Shown piece after piece: positions 11,356 through 24,048 of a stretch of 64,000 nucleotides of DNA. Made by a program: the position numbers and the translations under genes. The notes beneath the pieces are model-generated. The model saw nothing but the letters and a program-made list of their open reading frames with translations, was not told where the DNA came from and did no database searches. The DNA lies in assembly GCA_963576785.1 (NCBI GenBank), contig OY756144.1, positions 186,001 through 250,000 on the forward strand, read 5' to 3'. Numbering within the stretch: the first letter of the stretch is position 1; each line of letters starts with the position of its first letter. This DNA is from Chlorophyllum brunneum (taxonomy: Eukaryota; Basidiomycota; Agaricomycetes; Agaricales; Agaricaceae).

Positions 11356-13574
11356 TGAGTGCTGGACACTGGTACTGAAAACATTCCGCTTCCTCCGCGA
11401 CTGAACCAAAGGTGCAAAAATCCAGTTCCAACGGACGTGTTTTTCGAAGCTCCACTGGCGCCTGTTTGCCTCCATTTATTTTCCACCGTCCTGTCTTCAG
11501 ATCAAGCCCTCAATCCTACTAGCGTTGGTACCACCCAGTGATCCCAGCAAGATGACGAACTTGACTAACGGCAGAGTAAGCACCATCATCACCACTTGGG
11601 CCATTTTAATCTGGAACATGTGAAGGAACGACTTTATGGGGATCCTTTGGCGGCCTTGAGCTCTGGAGGGCAATCTATTGCTGGTTGATCGGGACACTAG
11701 CTTCTACGCATGCGCTGCGCCTACTCTTTCACTTCTCCTCATCTTTCTCCAGAATCTCCGCTCGTTCATTCCTGGATCGTGAGGCCAATAGCAACGACCA
11801 GCAGATGTATATGGTAACCTACCCAAGCCTGTTGACTTTGAATCGTCCCATGAAGGCATCGAGGTGTTCTCATTCGATGCAATTCACCCCTCTCACTTGT
11901 CCAATGCTCCCTTGCTCTTCCCGTCACTTAAGTCTCTCGCCTGCCTCAAGCGACGCAAAAACCTAGCGTCCAATCACTTTCAATCCTAGACACCCGCCTT
12001 TCACTCGGTCATTGTTCGCAGTGTGCCCGCCGTTGGATGAAGGGGGGTCGCAGTGTCTCGACTTAAACGATGGATGCTTGGGTCCATCCCAGTTAATCGT
12101 TACTCTGTAAGAGATGGGTTATTATGGACTGGGGTTAGTATACGCTGTGTCTATGGGATCCTCGTTTAAGAAGCGCGCCGTGGGGGATAAGATACTGAAG
12201 GTGAGTGTTTCATCTCAATCTATTTCCCAGCGGGTGTTCAAAGCCTCACGCTCCGCCCATTCCTTGTTTCTGTCCCAACTCTCAAGCTTGAGGCCCTTTC
12301 CTTCCTGCCTCTCTCGACATGACACCCGAATGTCTACGACACCTCTCAAACCCACACTCACTCATGTATCGCGTGTAGTATTGCCAACTTCGTATCTCGT
12401 GGTTGGATCCCAACAAGATTTAAGTCCAGAATAGACCTTACACTGTTACCCGCTTCCTCTTAAGTTACCTTAGCTCACATTCATTTTGCTCCTCGATTCT
12501 AAGACCTCTACTTCGGACATGCACTTCCCGACTGCTCAGCAGTTGATGCTTGTCCCCTTCAGGTTCCATATATCTGCCTCAGCTTACCGTAGTGTGTCCC
12601 CCAAATATTAATGTTGGACGTCGGCTTATCCAAACACTTCCAAACCTTGGCACTGAACCTTCTGCCCCCCTTGAATGAACCCAAGGCGTAAATGAAAAGC
12701 AGTTCTGATGGACAGGAAAAGGCGACTGGTACGTCGGTACCATTATATCATCCGGCATTCCTTATTTCATACGCGTCGTCCCGCCTTCATCTGGTTCTAA
12801 CTTCTTGTCTTTAGACATCACCGTCAATCCTGCAATGCACCACATACAGAAAATGTCGTCTCCAGGCCTTTAACTCCAGCATCGACATCACACCGCGCCA
12901 GCACGATGCAACCTCACCCAACCACATAATGGCTTTCACCACCACCACAAACTCCCTCCATAGTATACCGTATCCACCCGCTCTCATAGTAGTCGGCACA
13001 GACCCATTAACTGCCCAAGTGCGCAGTCCGTGAGCATGTCGGAATTTGTATTATCACCATGTGTGCCAATATCCCGTCCTTGATCCATTTTATTGACTTC
13101 TCAACCTTCGCTCACAGCCTCACACCCCTCCAACACCTTCCATTCACCCTCCTCTCCTCGCTCCATTGGATTTGGTTCGTTTGACTCAAGTTATGCACGT
13201 TTGAGAGATAAGCCGATATGGGAAAATGAGTATAATGTACGCAATACTCACTGGCAAGTCATTGCAGATTCAGTGTTGCTTTTGTCACAATATGTTGACC
13301 GAATTGGCCTTTGAGTGTATTTCTACAACCGTTGACTGTGTTGTAGCCTTCCGTTTGGTATTGATGCAACCCAGCTAGAATTCAGCGCTCGTCACCGTTT
13401 GACGTGTTTGCGAGCTGAGATATATATTTGTACCTTGGAGACAGCTGTTGAATCTTCATGCTCTGGTTATGAGGTCTTTGGATTCCCATTCGTCGTCATA
13501 ATCCAAATATCTATTCAACGGGTAGATTATATACAATGTTGCTTGAGAGGTTTCACTCTTGTGCCAACTCAAGG
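11356..13574. other. Intergenic, no gene recognised
   Basis: Several short frames on both strands (for example 12,114-12,434 plus) lack motifs or splice partners. The right edge (about 13,440-13,570) is 3' flank of NACHT copy 3. Confidence 0.4.
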
Positions 13575-16052
13575 CTAGTAAAATACCTTGATCGTGAAAG
13601 GAAATTTTGCTGAATAAAACCTGAGTATATCTGAGCCTTGAAAAGCTCCCAATACGCTCCGATTACCATAGCCAACGAAGAAGTAACAAGGCCCTCTGCA
13701 AACGCAACGCATCAATGATGTGAGCGAGGAAGGGTCACTTGATACGCACTTATCTCTAGGAGGGATCCGTTCATAATCAAAGGATAGATCCTATATGGAC
13801 CAAGTTGGATCACAGACACAAAAGGAGTGATTTGTTTACTCAACTGGCAGAGAACGCGCATCTGGAAACCGTGTACGAAAATCTTTCAAAAGCTTCCGGT
13901 CGCTATTGTATATGAGTTTTGTGCGGACCATGTTCTTTAAGCGGCGAACCTGAGGCTATGGTGCCACATGAGCTTCGACTAGATACTGCTGTCGAGAACA
14001 CATACCTCGGCAGTCAGCCATCGACAGAACATCAGATTGGTTGTAGAATCGCTGGAGTTGTATTGCAGACGCGCTACCAAGTTGCAATCCAAGTCACGAA
14101 CAGCGGTCAATATATTCTTATCAGTGCCATCGCAGGTAGAGATATGATGTATTACATCCACCGCGCAGCAGATATACAGCCAAAGTTCAGTCCTATCTTC
14201 CGGCTTAGATGGTTTCCACACGAGAGGAAGATTAAGACGGACATCCACATTGCCTTGTGAGTTCAGGCTTGTGGAGGTCAGCTGACAAAGGCAGTCGAGT
14301 AAGTCACGCATAATATCCTGTTGATTGCGGTGAAAGAGTCTGGAGCGGTTGGGATCTGAAAGGTAATCGTGGAATGATTTATGGAAGATCCTGATGGGCT
14401 CTCTGGTCGCATCCTGAGGGGATGGAACCAACAAGACAGAATGGAGCCTTCGGAGGGCACGATAAAAGTCCCCACGGGAGATGCCAAGGAAGTTGGCCAC
14501 GACGATAGCAGGCTCTGGGGTGCGAAATTTGTCAAAAGAGTAGATGATTCGAAGTGTGATAGGAAGGATATCCTTCGAGATTTCGGAAAGAATATGAATA
14601 TACAAGTGGTCGAGCCTCTCCATCGGATTCTCTCCGTCTGCTGGACAAGACATACGTAGATGACGGATGACTGTTCGAAGTCGAGCTTCAGGGTTATTGT
14701 GCTCGGGATCGTCAACGTACCGCACAACTGTTGAAGCAAGAGCAAATAATCCAGAGGCATCCTCAATGACCTCCTGGAGATCCGCCTCAGATGGCCACAG
14801 TTCATCAACAATATCGGAGTATTTTTTTCCAATATCTGCGAAACTGGAGCGGATAAACGTTATGACGTCGGCTCTCGCTTCTTTACTGTCAATTGGAAGT
14901 TCCTCTTTCCAATATCTGGGAATCTCGAGAAACTGTTGTTTGATGTGATGTTCTGGCCGGCTACAAATCATCCACACGAGAGGAAATGAGGGCGTGGAGT
15001 GTATGAGGTTGGATATAAGATTCAGGATGTTGCGCTGATCGCCCTCGTCTTTGCATTCGTCGAGGCCGTCAATGATGATAAGAAACGTTGGGGAGTTGCG
15101 GAGGGAGGATAGTGGCTCCACAATGAGTTGCGCAAACTGCACGTGAGGTGCTTTCTGCAGAACGTCGGGGTCAGCATCGATCTGCCTTACAACAAGCTCC
15201 TGATATCCCGGGATGCGGACAGCGAGTTGGTAAACAATAGTGACCCAGAACTTTTCATAGTCGGTCCGACCGGCGAATTGAGAGAAAAAGAAGGCAGCAC
15301 CGAGGCGTTTGCAATTGGCAGCGTGATCGGCAATGGTCTGCGCAACAGCAGATTTACCAACACCAGCGGCGCCATAAAGCCATAGAAGATCTGATTCGCG
15401 ACGTTCGTCTATCAACCACTCCTCGATCTTCGCTGTTAGCCACCATCGGGTTTCGGGGTGGCATCCAGGTAATGTCTCACGGTTGGGCGAGTCTTTGTCT
15501 GCGCCTCGGACCATTGTCTTTACCAGGTACTGAAGAACTGTAAAGGCCGTTCACATAAAACTGTACCACCAACAGCAAAAGTACCTGCCTGTCTCACGGG
15601 ACATAGAATTTTGAATGAAGGTCGGACCATCCATCATAACCGGATTGTTCATGATAATACCATGAGATCCCTGGAAGAAACCAGAGCTTGTCTGTTCAGC
15701 GCCATCCTAGAGATGATTTACCACGGTCAGTAATTGCGTGTGTAAAGGCAAATGTAACTTGCTTCGAGTGGACGCGCCCTGCGAAAAGGGCGTCTGAATA
15801 ATGGTGGCATATCAAACTAGTCCTGGTGTAGGAAACCCGATAGAGAGGTGGTGGGTGTAAGGGTGTAGAGTCGTGGGATGGGCAGTGCTGTCGCGAACCC
15901 GCCACCACTGCTTGATGCCAACATTCAGTTGCCTGCCCGGCAGTCTCCGGAATGACTTGTCCCACAGCCCGACCTCTGATGTACCTTGTTATATTAAGAG
16001 CGCCTCTCCCGAAGGCGTGCACTCCCTCCCTCCCCAACAACCGGGCTCCCAT
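13575..16052 (-). CDS. NACHT-domain NTPase, copy 3 (apparently intact)
   Basis: Same family and exon plan as copy 1. The NACHT core is open from 15,514 to the exon border in the ...LTAE sequence near 14,005: Walker A GAAGVGKSAVAQTIADH, Walker B FLIIIDGLDECKDE, LVWMICSRPEHHIK. After the conserved intron come VRRLKNMVRTK, the mini-exon (DLSFDYERIPPRDK) and the final exon (YFFVGYGNRSVLGAF...) ending at 13,575. Upstream, the exon with IIMNNPVMMDGPTFIQNSM starts at 15,706, and a further frame runs from an ATG at 16,050-16,052 to a donor at 15,758. That first exon is tentative because copy 1 has no ATG there. No stop or frameshift was seen in the aligned parts, so this is probably functional. Function is inferred: NLR-like ATPase switch. 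Confidence 0.78.
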
Positions 16053-17197
16053 CACACCTTCTCAACGTTCTCAACTCCCAACCTCGCCTCTACCTCAGCC
16101 CTTCCTCCTTGATCCACTCTGACCGAATTTCGCACTGAACACTGGAGCTACGACGATACGAAAGACATTGGATGACATTGGATTGACTGATAAGTTACCT
16201 GCGGTCTTGGTAAAGATGCATTTGGAGTTGGTGTGGCAGTTTCGTGTGTGGCGCTTGTAGCGTAATTTTATTAGTGGAGAGTCACTAAAGACCAGGCAAA
16301 TAAAGAAAAAATGGAGGGGCTGGAGCCATGTAGACTGTCGGTTAATTTATAGTCTAAGGATATTCCGATTCCCTGCGCTCAATGCGAGAATTTAACAAAG
16401 CTAGTGGGCGTGGGGAAGATGAACGGTGGTAACAGTGATGTTTGTCCAGGATTTTCCACTCGCCACATTCGAAGTCCCAGGAAAACATTATCTGGTAGAT
16501 TTTCAGCAGCAAGATTCTGCTCAACGCGTGATGCACTGAGTCAACGGTGGTTCTCTCTCTCCATCTCCATCTCATTTATTGCATGTGACCTCCCCATTAA
16601 GATACGACGATTGGAAAGAGTGAGGAAAACGGTAGTTTGGGTAGAGTGCAATCGTGGGGCATGACAACCGGGGAGAGGGGAGGCAAACTCTTCCTATGGC
16701 ACTTATCGACAACAAGGCGAAATGAGAACGTGCCAGGATGGTGTACTCGCGAATGCAGGTCTATTTCAATGGCACTCGCTTCAGAAAATGACAGATCATT
16801 AGGCTACATACCGTTGAAAACACGGCCGTAGCAGCAACGGTAACGGCGAATAGCCCTATTAATGACACTATCTCTGGCCAGATGTGCCACAAGTCGGGGG
16901 CAATTTCGTGGAATTGACGTCACAGTATTGGCAAGCTGGATAGTGCGGGTAGCGAGTCACTTCCAATACACCATTTGTGCCCAGTTACTACAGTACTGTA
17001 TTACGGATACGACCGTATGAGTTTACGGGTCAGTGCGTCCGTATCATGATCTGTCAAAAACTAAAACGGGACGGTGCGGGTCAATTTACTTCACCGCTGT
17101 ATTACATTACGGTGTATTTAAACATTCAAACTACCCGAATACAATGTAAATTGTAACTATACATATCTGAACATTGTATTCAACAACGGAACATATT
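16053..17197. other. Intergenic, no gene recognised
   Basis: AT-rich toward 17,000-17,190. Small frames at 16,354-16,831 show no motif or conservation with the rest of the window. Confidence 0.4.
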
Positions 17198-17940
17198 TCA
17201 GTGCTTACGGGATTTGTCAATCTCATCTATAAGAGGGGCGGCATCAGAATCGGTTGAAGCAATAATCTCCGCTAAACGTAAGTCAGAGGCATGATCGCTC
17301 AGTAGGAACAGCTCTTTCAACGCATTGGCAGGCCCTCTAAGTCTCCTTTCTTCCCTTACTGACTCTGCCCAATCTGCACTGGGAGACGCTTTGTGGGCAC
17401 GGACAGTCAATTCTGTGTCTGTGAATGGCCCGAACATCAATGGCATCCAGTAGGGCCCAATGAGCAGGATCCATAGAGCCGTGTTTTGGGTGAAAGGATA
17501 GCGGTTCTTGATGGTAGCCTTTGCTTGGTTCTTTGCCTGGAAAGAGAGGTGGTGGAAAGCGGTGACGATGTTGTCATCAGTGATGAGGAAGTTAGCCAGT
17601 GGGAGGGACTCCATGACTCCCAGAGATCTTTTTGCTTCGACACCAAAACGTAATTTGAATGGGGGAGTGGTCCCTGGGAGCGTAAAATTCCCTACTCCAC
17701 AACATCAGGAATCTCTGCACGCTTATCTTGGTTGTCTTCTGGCTTCCACTTCAAATTCAGTTGAGGATAGACCACAAATCGTTCGGGTGGGGCTTTATGC
17801 TTTGCCAGAAACTCGATGAATACGGCATAAACGATGTCTTCCATTGGGTTGCCCGTGACTGCTGCCCTCGCGAGATTCTCCCGATACAGGGAGTCGGCAT
17901 GACAATTAAGAGAGAATACGCCAGAGATTAGATCTTCCCC
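17198..17940 (-). pseudogene. Hypothetical protein, probably frameshifted
   Basis: Two adjoining minus-strand frames read like one protein. The first (about 17,690-17,940) contains NPMEDIVYAVFIEFLAKHK and FVVYPQLNLKWKPEDN, and stops at ...IPDVVE. The second continues GNFTLPGTTPPFKLRFGVEA, MESLPLANFLITDDNIV, NTALWILLIGPYWMPLMFG and FTDTELTVRAHK, ending at 17,198. The shift between them, at about 17,688-17,692, is +1 with no room for an intron, which suggests a single-base frameshift or a sequence error. Composition is protein-like (well-spaced Pro, Trp and Gly; no low complexity). I do not recognise the family. The 5' end is not resolved; an in-frame stop lies near 17,955. Confidence 0.55.
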
Positions 17941-18215
17941 TTCTCCTTACGATTTCTTGGATGTGGGGGCAGAAGTCTTATGTGGTTATCGATCAGGGTA
18001 TTTTACTATGGGCTAAGGGTTATGGAACAGGTATGGATTGTGCGGCGGAACGCCCCACCCACCAAGTCGGTAGACACTCTACATATGGGTTATGGCCAGT
18101 TATATTATGGGTTTTCATAGGGCTAAGAAGGTTTGACAATATAGTGCACCACAAGGTCTAAGGTAAACAATCCGATCGACAGTAGCATAAGTATGACAAT
18201 TCCATGTACATATTA

Positions 18216-18557
18216 TTACTTGTTTTCATCAGGTGGGTTATTTTTTGGTTTCTGGTAAGCGGCTTGCCAGATACCAGCCGTCAAGACGTCCATTGAACCG
18301 GCAGGAAACGATGGTTGGGTCTTCCCAATGACCTCCTCCAAATCATGCTTCTCATACCCGGTCTCGAGGACAAGCACCACGATTATCAACCCGTCCTCCA
18401 ACCCAAGGTCCGACTCCACGTCAGGGATATTATTCAGGATGGGTTCAATGAAATCTAATTCATAGCCTTCGGAATCATCGGACTCCGGAGGAAATCGGAG
18501 GCGTATTTTGTTACGGTCGAGCTTATAACCCCCTAAGTATAGGGTGGTGTTGGACAT
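18216..18557 (-). CDS. Hypothetical small acidic protein
   Basis: Single-exon 113-aa reading frame from the ATG at 18,555-18,557 to TAA at 18,216. Acidic in the middle (PPESDDSEGYELDF and DVESDLGLEDG), ending in a Lys/Asn/Pro-rich tail (PKNNPPDENK). No signal peptide, membrane segment or known domain seen. A TATA box lies about 85 nt upstream. A donor-like GTAATA overlaps the last codons, so splicing into the downstream hypothetical gene was considered but the phases do not fit. Function unknown. Confidence 0.55.
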   Translation of the reverse strand: MSNTTLYLGGYKLDRNKIRLRFPPESDDSEGYELDFIEPILNNIPDVESDLGLEDGLIIVVLVLETGYEKHDLEEVIGKTQPSFPAGSMDVLTAGIWQAAYQKPKNNPPDENK

Positions 18558-18639
18558 CTATCGGGAAGTCAGATAGAAAAATCAAAAGGAGCCTATTTAC
18601 CTGATGCGGTGTTTGGGCAATCCTAACGATGGAATGGAT

Positions 18640-18648
18640 TGTTTATAT
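18640..18648 (-). promoter_or_regulatory. TATA box of the small acidic protein gene
   Basis: TATATAAAC on the minus strand, about 85 nt before the ATG at 18,557, a spacing like that of the Hsp20 genes in this window. Confidence 0.5.
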
Positions 18649-19556
18649 AGCGAATCGTCACGTGCACGATTGTTGGAGCCGAGGAGATTCAGGCACAATT
18701 GGAAGGCGTCAAAATCCGGACAGTCAAGCCTCAAAATACTCAGCGCTCAGCGCTCAGCTTTGAATTGTAAGTTCCTGGAGGGTGTGGAAAGCTTATGTGA
18801 GATTGGACGTCTGCCCTCGCTGCAGGAATCGTTCTCAACCACCGCATCGGGCACCCGGCCTTACATTGGACTAAGCCATTATGAGCTGGTCCTAAAGTGC
18901 AAGGCAGGAGGAATGCAGCCTGATCACCACCCTTCGCTCTGGGCCTCACGTCAAATCGGAGGAGTTAGAACCGCCTGTGAGTTTTTCATGAACATGATTC
19001 TCTAGACTGAAAGTTCAGTTTCTTTGATATGGCCCCAGGCACCAACCACATCTGCGGTGATCTCTGCTTTAGGGATGTAGCAGGTTGTGGTGGCAGACGA
19101 GGACGGGAATTTGGCATGCCAACGGCACATGAGGGACTGCACGGCGCTGAAATTGGTGCGATATAACTGTGCTGCTAAGTTACTTCATTACAATTCATCC
19201 CGTTCGTCTGTTGGAGTATATTCCTCATCCGAGAACTTAGCGGCAAGTCCCTCAATTCCTTCCTCAACCACCGATACCTCATCATCAGCATCCATCGGTC
19301 GCAATATTCGATGATGCATTCCCACGCATCGGAGGATGTAGATCCTGAATTGCTCAATAAATATGCTGCTTGTAAGGCTGCCGCAATTCCGACAACACCT
19401 ACATAATATCCTGCACTGCTTTGGTGCATGTGGTGAACTAAGACCGGCTCCCGGCGCCTCACCCCTCGTGATGTGCTTGGAACGCCCCAGTCCAGCCCTG
19501 GTCGCATTGTGAATGAGCAAGTGCGGACTGCGTTCGAGCACCGCTATATAAATTGT

Positions 19557-19562
<6 letters not shown>

Positions 19563-19587
<25 letters not shown>
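19563..19587 (+). repeat. A25 homopolymer
   Basis: Uninterrupted run of 25 A on the plus strand, directly followed by ATGAGCAAGTAAG. It could be a microsatellite or the poly(A) end of an old retroposed copy; no target-site duplication was evident. Confidence 0.6.
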
Positions 19588-19657
19588 TGAGCAAGTAAGT
19601 GACACGGAAGGATGGCAGATTTCGGTTGCGCTAACCCAGCCGCCTTCTGATTACAGG

Positions 19658-19860
19658 TCCCATTAGGCTCAGGCTCCCGGATGACATCCAGCCTGAGTTC
19701 ACCCAGCCCTTTATCGATGAGACCGAGACAAGTGGGCTACGGGATGCGCCAACTACCGTTGATAAACTCAAGGTCGCCTGCCGGGCCAATCTCGACCAGG
19801 GAATCCTGGCGTTGCATGTCCTGGTGATATGTCGTTGTCTCCTTCTCTTCTCTTCTTACA
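19658..19860 (+). other. Possible orphan exon
   Basis: After an acceptor-like TTACAG at about 19,652-19,657 a frame reads RLRLPDDIQPEFTQPF, IDETETSGLRDAPTT and KVACRANLDQGILALHVL, then runs out. It looks like coding sequence but no start, partner exon or family could be assigned. Confidence 0.3.
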
Positions 19861-20699
19861 TTCTCCTTTTATAAGCCCCCCGCACTCTGAAAAAACAACA
19901 AATCTATCCTGGAGAGCCGTTATCTTAGTTCACCTTCCAACTTATCCCAGCTACAATAGCTGAAGCCAGTGGCGGAAAAGTGACGATGATGGCCAGCACC
20001 GACATCGGTGCCGATGCATACCATCCACCGCGAACCCAACCAAATGAGCAGACGACATCGACATCAATGCGCCCAATCCCGCTCTTCGACTCCGCCTAAA
20101 CTACAACGGGTTCACGATGGGTGCTTAGAACCCTGAGATCGTAGAATTTCGGGAGTTCACAGCCGAGGCATACTACAACCGACCTCTAATCACACCAGTG
20201 AGTCGTCTGCTTCTCTGAACTCTTCAATGGTGGTAGCAACCTCCATTTGTACAAGGTACCTGCGGCGTCAGACAAACGTGTCGCCAAGCACCAGATGTGC
20301 ACGTGGCTTCGTCAGAACACGGCTACAAAATGGTCCGTCTGGACCCACCCTGCACAGCAAGTCATCTAAGAATTCGCTGCCATACGGGTTGGGCGATATG
20401 TGCTGATGTTTGGTTGTTAACACAGTTATGATATGTAGCCAAAAAACAAAGAGCACCAGGTTGAATGATTGAACAGTGCTTGTAGCTCTTCATGCAACAG
20501 ATTACACAGTGGAAAGTGGATGCGTCAATCAAGATAGAGGACGGAGCGCATGTATCGCACCTCCGGCGTCTTCCACATAAACTCTGCAACACCGCAAAAT
20601 CATAGGCCACCCCCCCCTGCCATATGGCAAACCCAATACTCCTTGGACGGGACTTAGAAATGAACATCAAGGCAGTTGTCTTGATGAGGGTTAATGGGG

Positions 20700-21151
20700 A
20701 GGTTGAGATCACCTTCACAAATTGGAAAACAATAATCTGCATTTCAAAGGCGAGCAGAACAAAACGAATTCTGGGCCTTGACAGGCTCCCAATACACTCC
20801 TACTGTCATACTCAAGAAAGAAATAGTAAGGTGGGCTGTGAAAGGAACAAACCAATGATACAATAAAGCAACGAAACACTTCATACGCACTCGACATCAT
20901 TGGCAATCGATCCACGCCTGAAAGACAACTTCTAAGTGAGCCAAATCAGCCCATGGGTGAAATGAACCGAAAGTTAGTTGACTCAACCGGCATGGGACGT
21001 GCAGCTGTTCCAAAAGCTTCCAGTCAGTGTCATATATAGGTTTTATGCGGAGGATGCCCTTTAAATGATGGACCCGAGGCCATGATGGTGGTACATGAGC
21101 TTTGATGAGGCGCGGCTGTTGAAGACGTGTACCTGTGTCATAAACCACCAC
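20700..21151 (-). pseudogene. 3' relic of a fifth NACHT gene
   Basis: Only the last exons survive. The minus strand reads VHHLKGILRIKPIYDTDWKLL (21,000-21,090), matching the exon after the hidden intron in the other copies, and near 20,740-20,840 YYFFLEYDSRSVLGACQG, matching the conserved final exon. The NTPase core is absent. Same orientation as the array. Confidence 0.7.
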
Positions 21152-21386
21152 ATGTCATTGGATATCGGATGGCGCACCAAATATAATGCTCAGTCACTTA
21201 CGATCCTTGGGTCGCTCATAATTCAGCACTCCCCATCCACCCCCATCTTTGTAGCTCTCTCATAACACGTTTTTTGTTATAACAAACTCGCAACTATTTG
21301 TTCCATCCTCTCACATATGTACCTTAGTTCTGATATTATAAATCCATGTTAACATGAGAACAATCTGCCTCATTGCAACACTGATA

Positions 21387-23345
21387 TCAACGTGGCCTAA
21401 ACGTCTTGAGAGTAAAAGGAAACCTTGCTGAGTAGAACTTGATGTCACACCAGCCTCGAAAGACCCCCAATACGCTCCTACAGTCATACCCAAGGAAGAA
21501 ATAATCAAAATGACTGCAAAAACAACAGATCAATGACATAAAAAAGCAAGGAATATCTTCTACGCACTCGACTTGGTCAGGAATTAATTCATCAAAGGAT
21601 AGATCCTAAATGGATTAAATCAGATCACAGATGACACAAAACTGAAGGTCTGGTTGACTCAACTGGCATTGGACGTGCATCTGGACACAGGGCACGAAAA
21701 TTTTCCAAAAGCTTCCGGTCAGTGTCGTATATGGGGTTGGTACGGACCATGTCCTTCAAATGGTGGACCTGAGGCTATGGTTATGTACGTGAGCTTCGAC
21801 AAGGTGTTGCTGTTGGGAGGACATATTCTTCGCTCAGGTGAGATAGCCCCCATGTAAAGGGAAAATCGGGCCTGGCATTGAAGTTGCCTTGTGGGTCCAG
21901 ACCGGTAGATGTCAGTTGACGAACGCTGTGGATGATATCACGTGTAACATCTCCTCGGGACCGGAAGAAGCACCCAGGGCGGATGGGGTCTGAGGGTTGG
22001 TCGCTAAATGATTTATGGAGGATTTCGATGCCTTCTTTGGTAGCACACTGAGGAGTTGGGATGTGCAGGAGAGAATGGAGCTTTCTGAGAGCACGGTAGA
22101 AACTTGCACGAGATATACCAAAGAAGTTGGCCACCACCGTTGGGAATGGACTGCTGTGGTATGTAAAGAACTGAAGGACCGAGTAGATTATTCGTAGTGT
22201 AGTAGGAAGTATATCTCGGGGAACTTCAGAAAGAATATGTGTATACAAGCGATCAAGCCTCGCCATCGGATTCTCGGTGTCTGATGAACGAGATCCGCGC
22301 AGATGACGAATGAGAGATTGGGGTCGAGCCTCGGGGTTGTGATGTTCTGGATCATCAACGTATCGGACAACAGTTGAGGCAAGGGCAAATAATCCGGAGG
22401 CGTCGTCGATGACTTCTCAGAGATCGGCTTCGGAAAGCCATGATTCGTCGACCATGTCAGAATACTTTTTACGAATGTCTGCGAAGCTCGAACGGATAAA
22501 CAATGCAACATCATCTCTCACTTCTTTACTGTCGATGGGAAGCTCCTCCTTCCAGAACTTGGTAACGATCTCGGAGAATTCCTGCTTGATGTGGTGTTCT
22601 AGGCGACTACAGATCATCCACACGACAGGAAACGAGGGCATGGAGTGGACGGCTTTGGTGATAAGATCGATGATATTGCGCTGGTCGGCCTCGTTCTTAC
22701 ACTCGTCGAGGCCGTCGATAATGATAAGGCACTTATGGGTGGTGGGTAAGGAAGATAGCGGCTCCATGATGAGTTTTGTGAACTGTACATGAGGTACTTT
22801 ATGCAGGATGTCGGGGTCGATATCGACCTGTCTTGTCACAACCTCCCGGTATCCCGGGACACGAACAGCAAGTTGGTAGGCAATGGTGATCCAAAACTTT
22901 TGATAGTCGCGCCGGTCATCAAATGTCGAGAAGAAGAAGGCGGCCCCAAGACACTCTCAATCGACAGCGTGATCAGCAATGGTCTGCGCGACGGCAGATT
23001 TGCCCACACCAGCGGCACCATACAGCCATAGAAGGTTTGACCCGCGGCGCGGCGTTCGTCCATCAGCCATTCCTCATCTGCGTTGTCAGCCAATCTCTCG
23101 TTCCGGGGTGGCATCCGGCCGATGTTTCGCGGTAAGGCGAGTCCTTGTCAGCGCCCCGGGTCATTTCCTTGGTGAGGAGTTGAAGAACTGCACAACCCGT
23201 CCACCTCAGTCCATATTCCATACAGAGCAAGGTACGCACCCGTCTCGCTTGAGATGGAATTTTGGACGAAAGTTGGCCTATCCATGAAAACGGAATCCTT
23301 AATTACGAAATCATGAGCTCCTTGGAGGGCCCAACGGTAGGCTGT
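21387..23345 (-). pseudogene. NACHT-domain NTPase, copy 4 (multiply broken)
   Basis: Clear paralogue of copy 1 on the same strand. Seen breaks: a frame change near 23,035-23,050 beside a GC-rich ERRAAG insertion just before Walker A; an in-frame TGA near 22,963 after GAAGVGKSAVAQTIADH; another TGA at about 22,417-22,419 after SEADL; and a deletion of roughly 200 bp in the C-terminal half, joining PFTWGLS directly to the hidden-intron region near 21,835. Walker B (CLIIIDGLDECKNE), the 5' exon motif (GAHDFVIKDSVFMDRPTF), the mini-exon and the last exon (DYFFLGYDCRSVLGVFRG) are still legible. Not expected to make a full protein. Confidence 0.82.
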
Positions 23346-24048
23346 TCTGCGTTTTCCTAGAGATCATCGATGTTGGTCAATGATTACGTGCTGAGTGTGG
23401 AAACCACTCGTTTTGAAACGAGGTGCCCATAGTGAATTGGCGCTGGCGCAAGAATCGATCAAGAGGTGGTAGATAATGGGGATGGGTGCAGTTCGGGACA
23501 ACGCCGAGCCGTGATAAGCTGTGATATGGTTTGCCGTTCCTGCTGGAAATCTAAAGATAGAGATACCCTGATTAGGCATACGCCAGTATCGTTATTTGTT
23601 TCTTGATGGCAGACGGGATAGGACGACGTTACGAGTAAGTGTCTTCCCTCATTCAACCCCAGTCAGCCCGCCCGGCGCCCTCTTCAAGTCACCACCCCAC
23701 CTATAATTGACCGCTACTCGGAAGAGCAAAATATCTGGGTGATCTGTATTGTTCCTTTGCCTCAAAGTCACGGCCCGACTGTGATATATACCGTATGGCC
23801 TGCCCCGTCGCGCGACGGCCGGGTTCGACATTTTCTACGAGAACTAGGCAGTTTGAGCTCAAAACATTATAATCAATCGGGTATAGGCGACAGAGATATA
23901 TCCTTATATCGAACCGATACAGGCAAGTGGAGATACTAGTCGAAGATATCCGTAGAACAGATATATAATGAACGAACATTGTCAATCAAAACACATATTA
24001 TCCAGAATGCCTAAGTCCATCTTCCACTAAATACGAAAAAATCACCGA
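23346..24048. other. Intergenic, 5' flank of NACHT copy 4
   Basis: The first 150 nt align with the 5' flank of copies 1 and 3 (lead exon and its intron). Beyond about 23,600 nothing coding is recognised. Confidence 0.4.

Larger units (their letters stand above)
18649..20699. other. Mostly non-coding stretch with a possible exon relic
   Basis: No complete gene recognised. It contains an A-tract at 19,563-19,587 and, just after it, a protein-like plus-strand stretch (see next entries). A minus-strand frame at 19,188-19,541 ends in an acidic tail (KFSDEEYTPTDERDEL) but lacks an ATG and homology within the window. Confidence 0.35.

Noticed and set aside
12114..12434. 106-aa Ser-rich plus-strand frame between NACHT copies 2 and 3
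   Set aside because: No domain, promoter element or paralogue; expected by chance in this composition.
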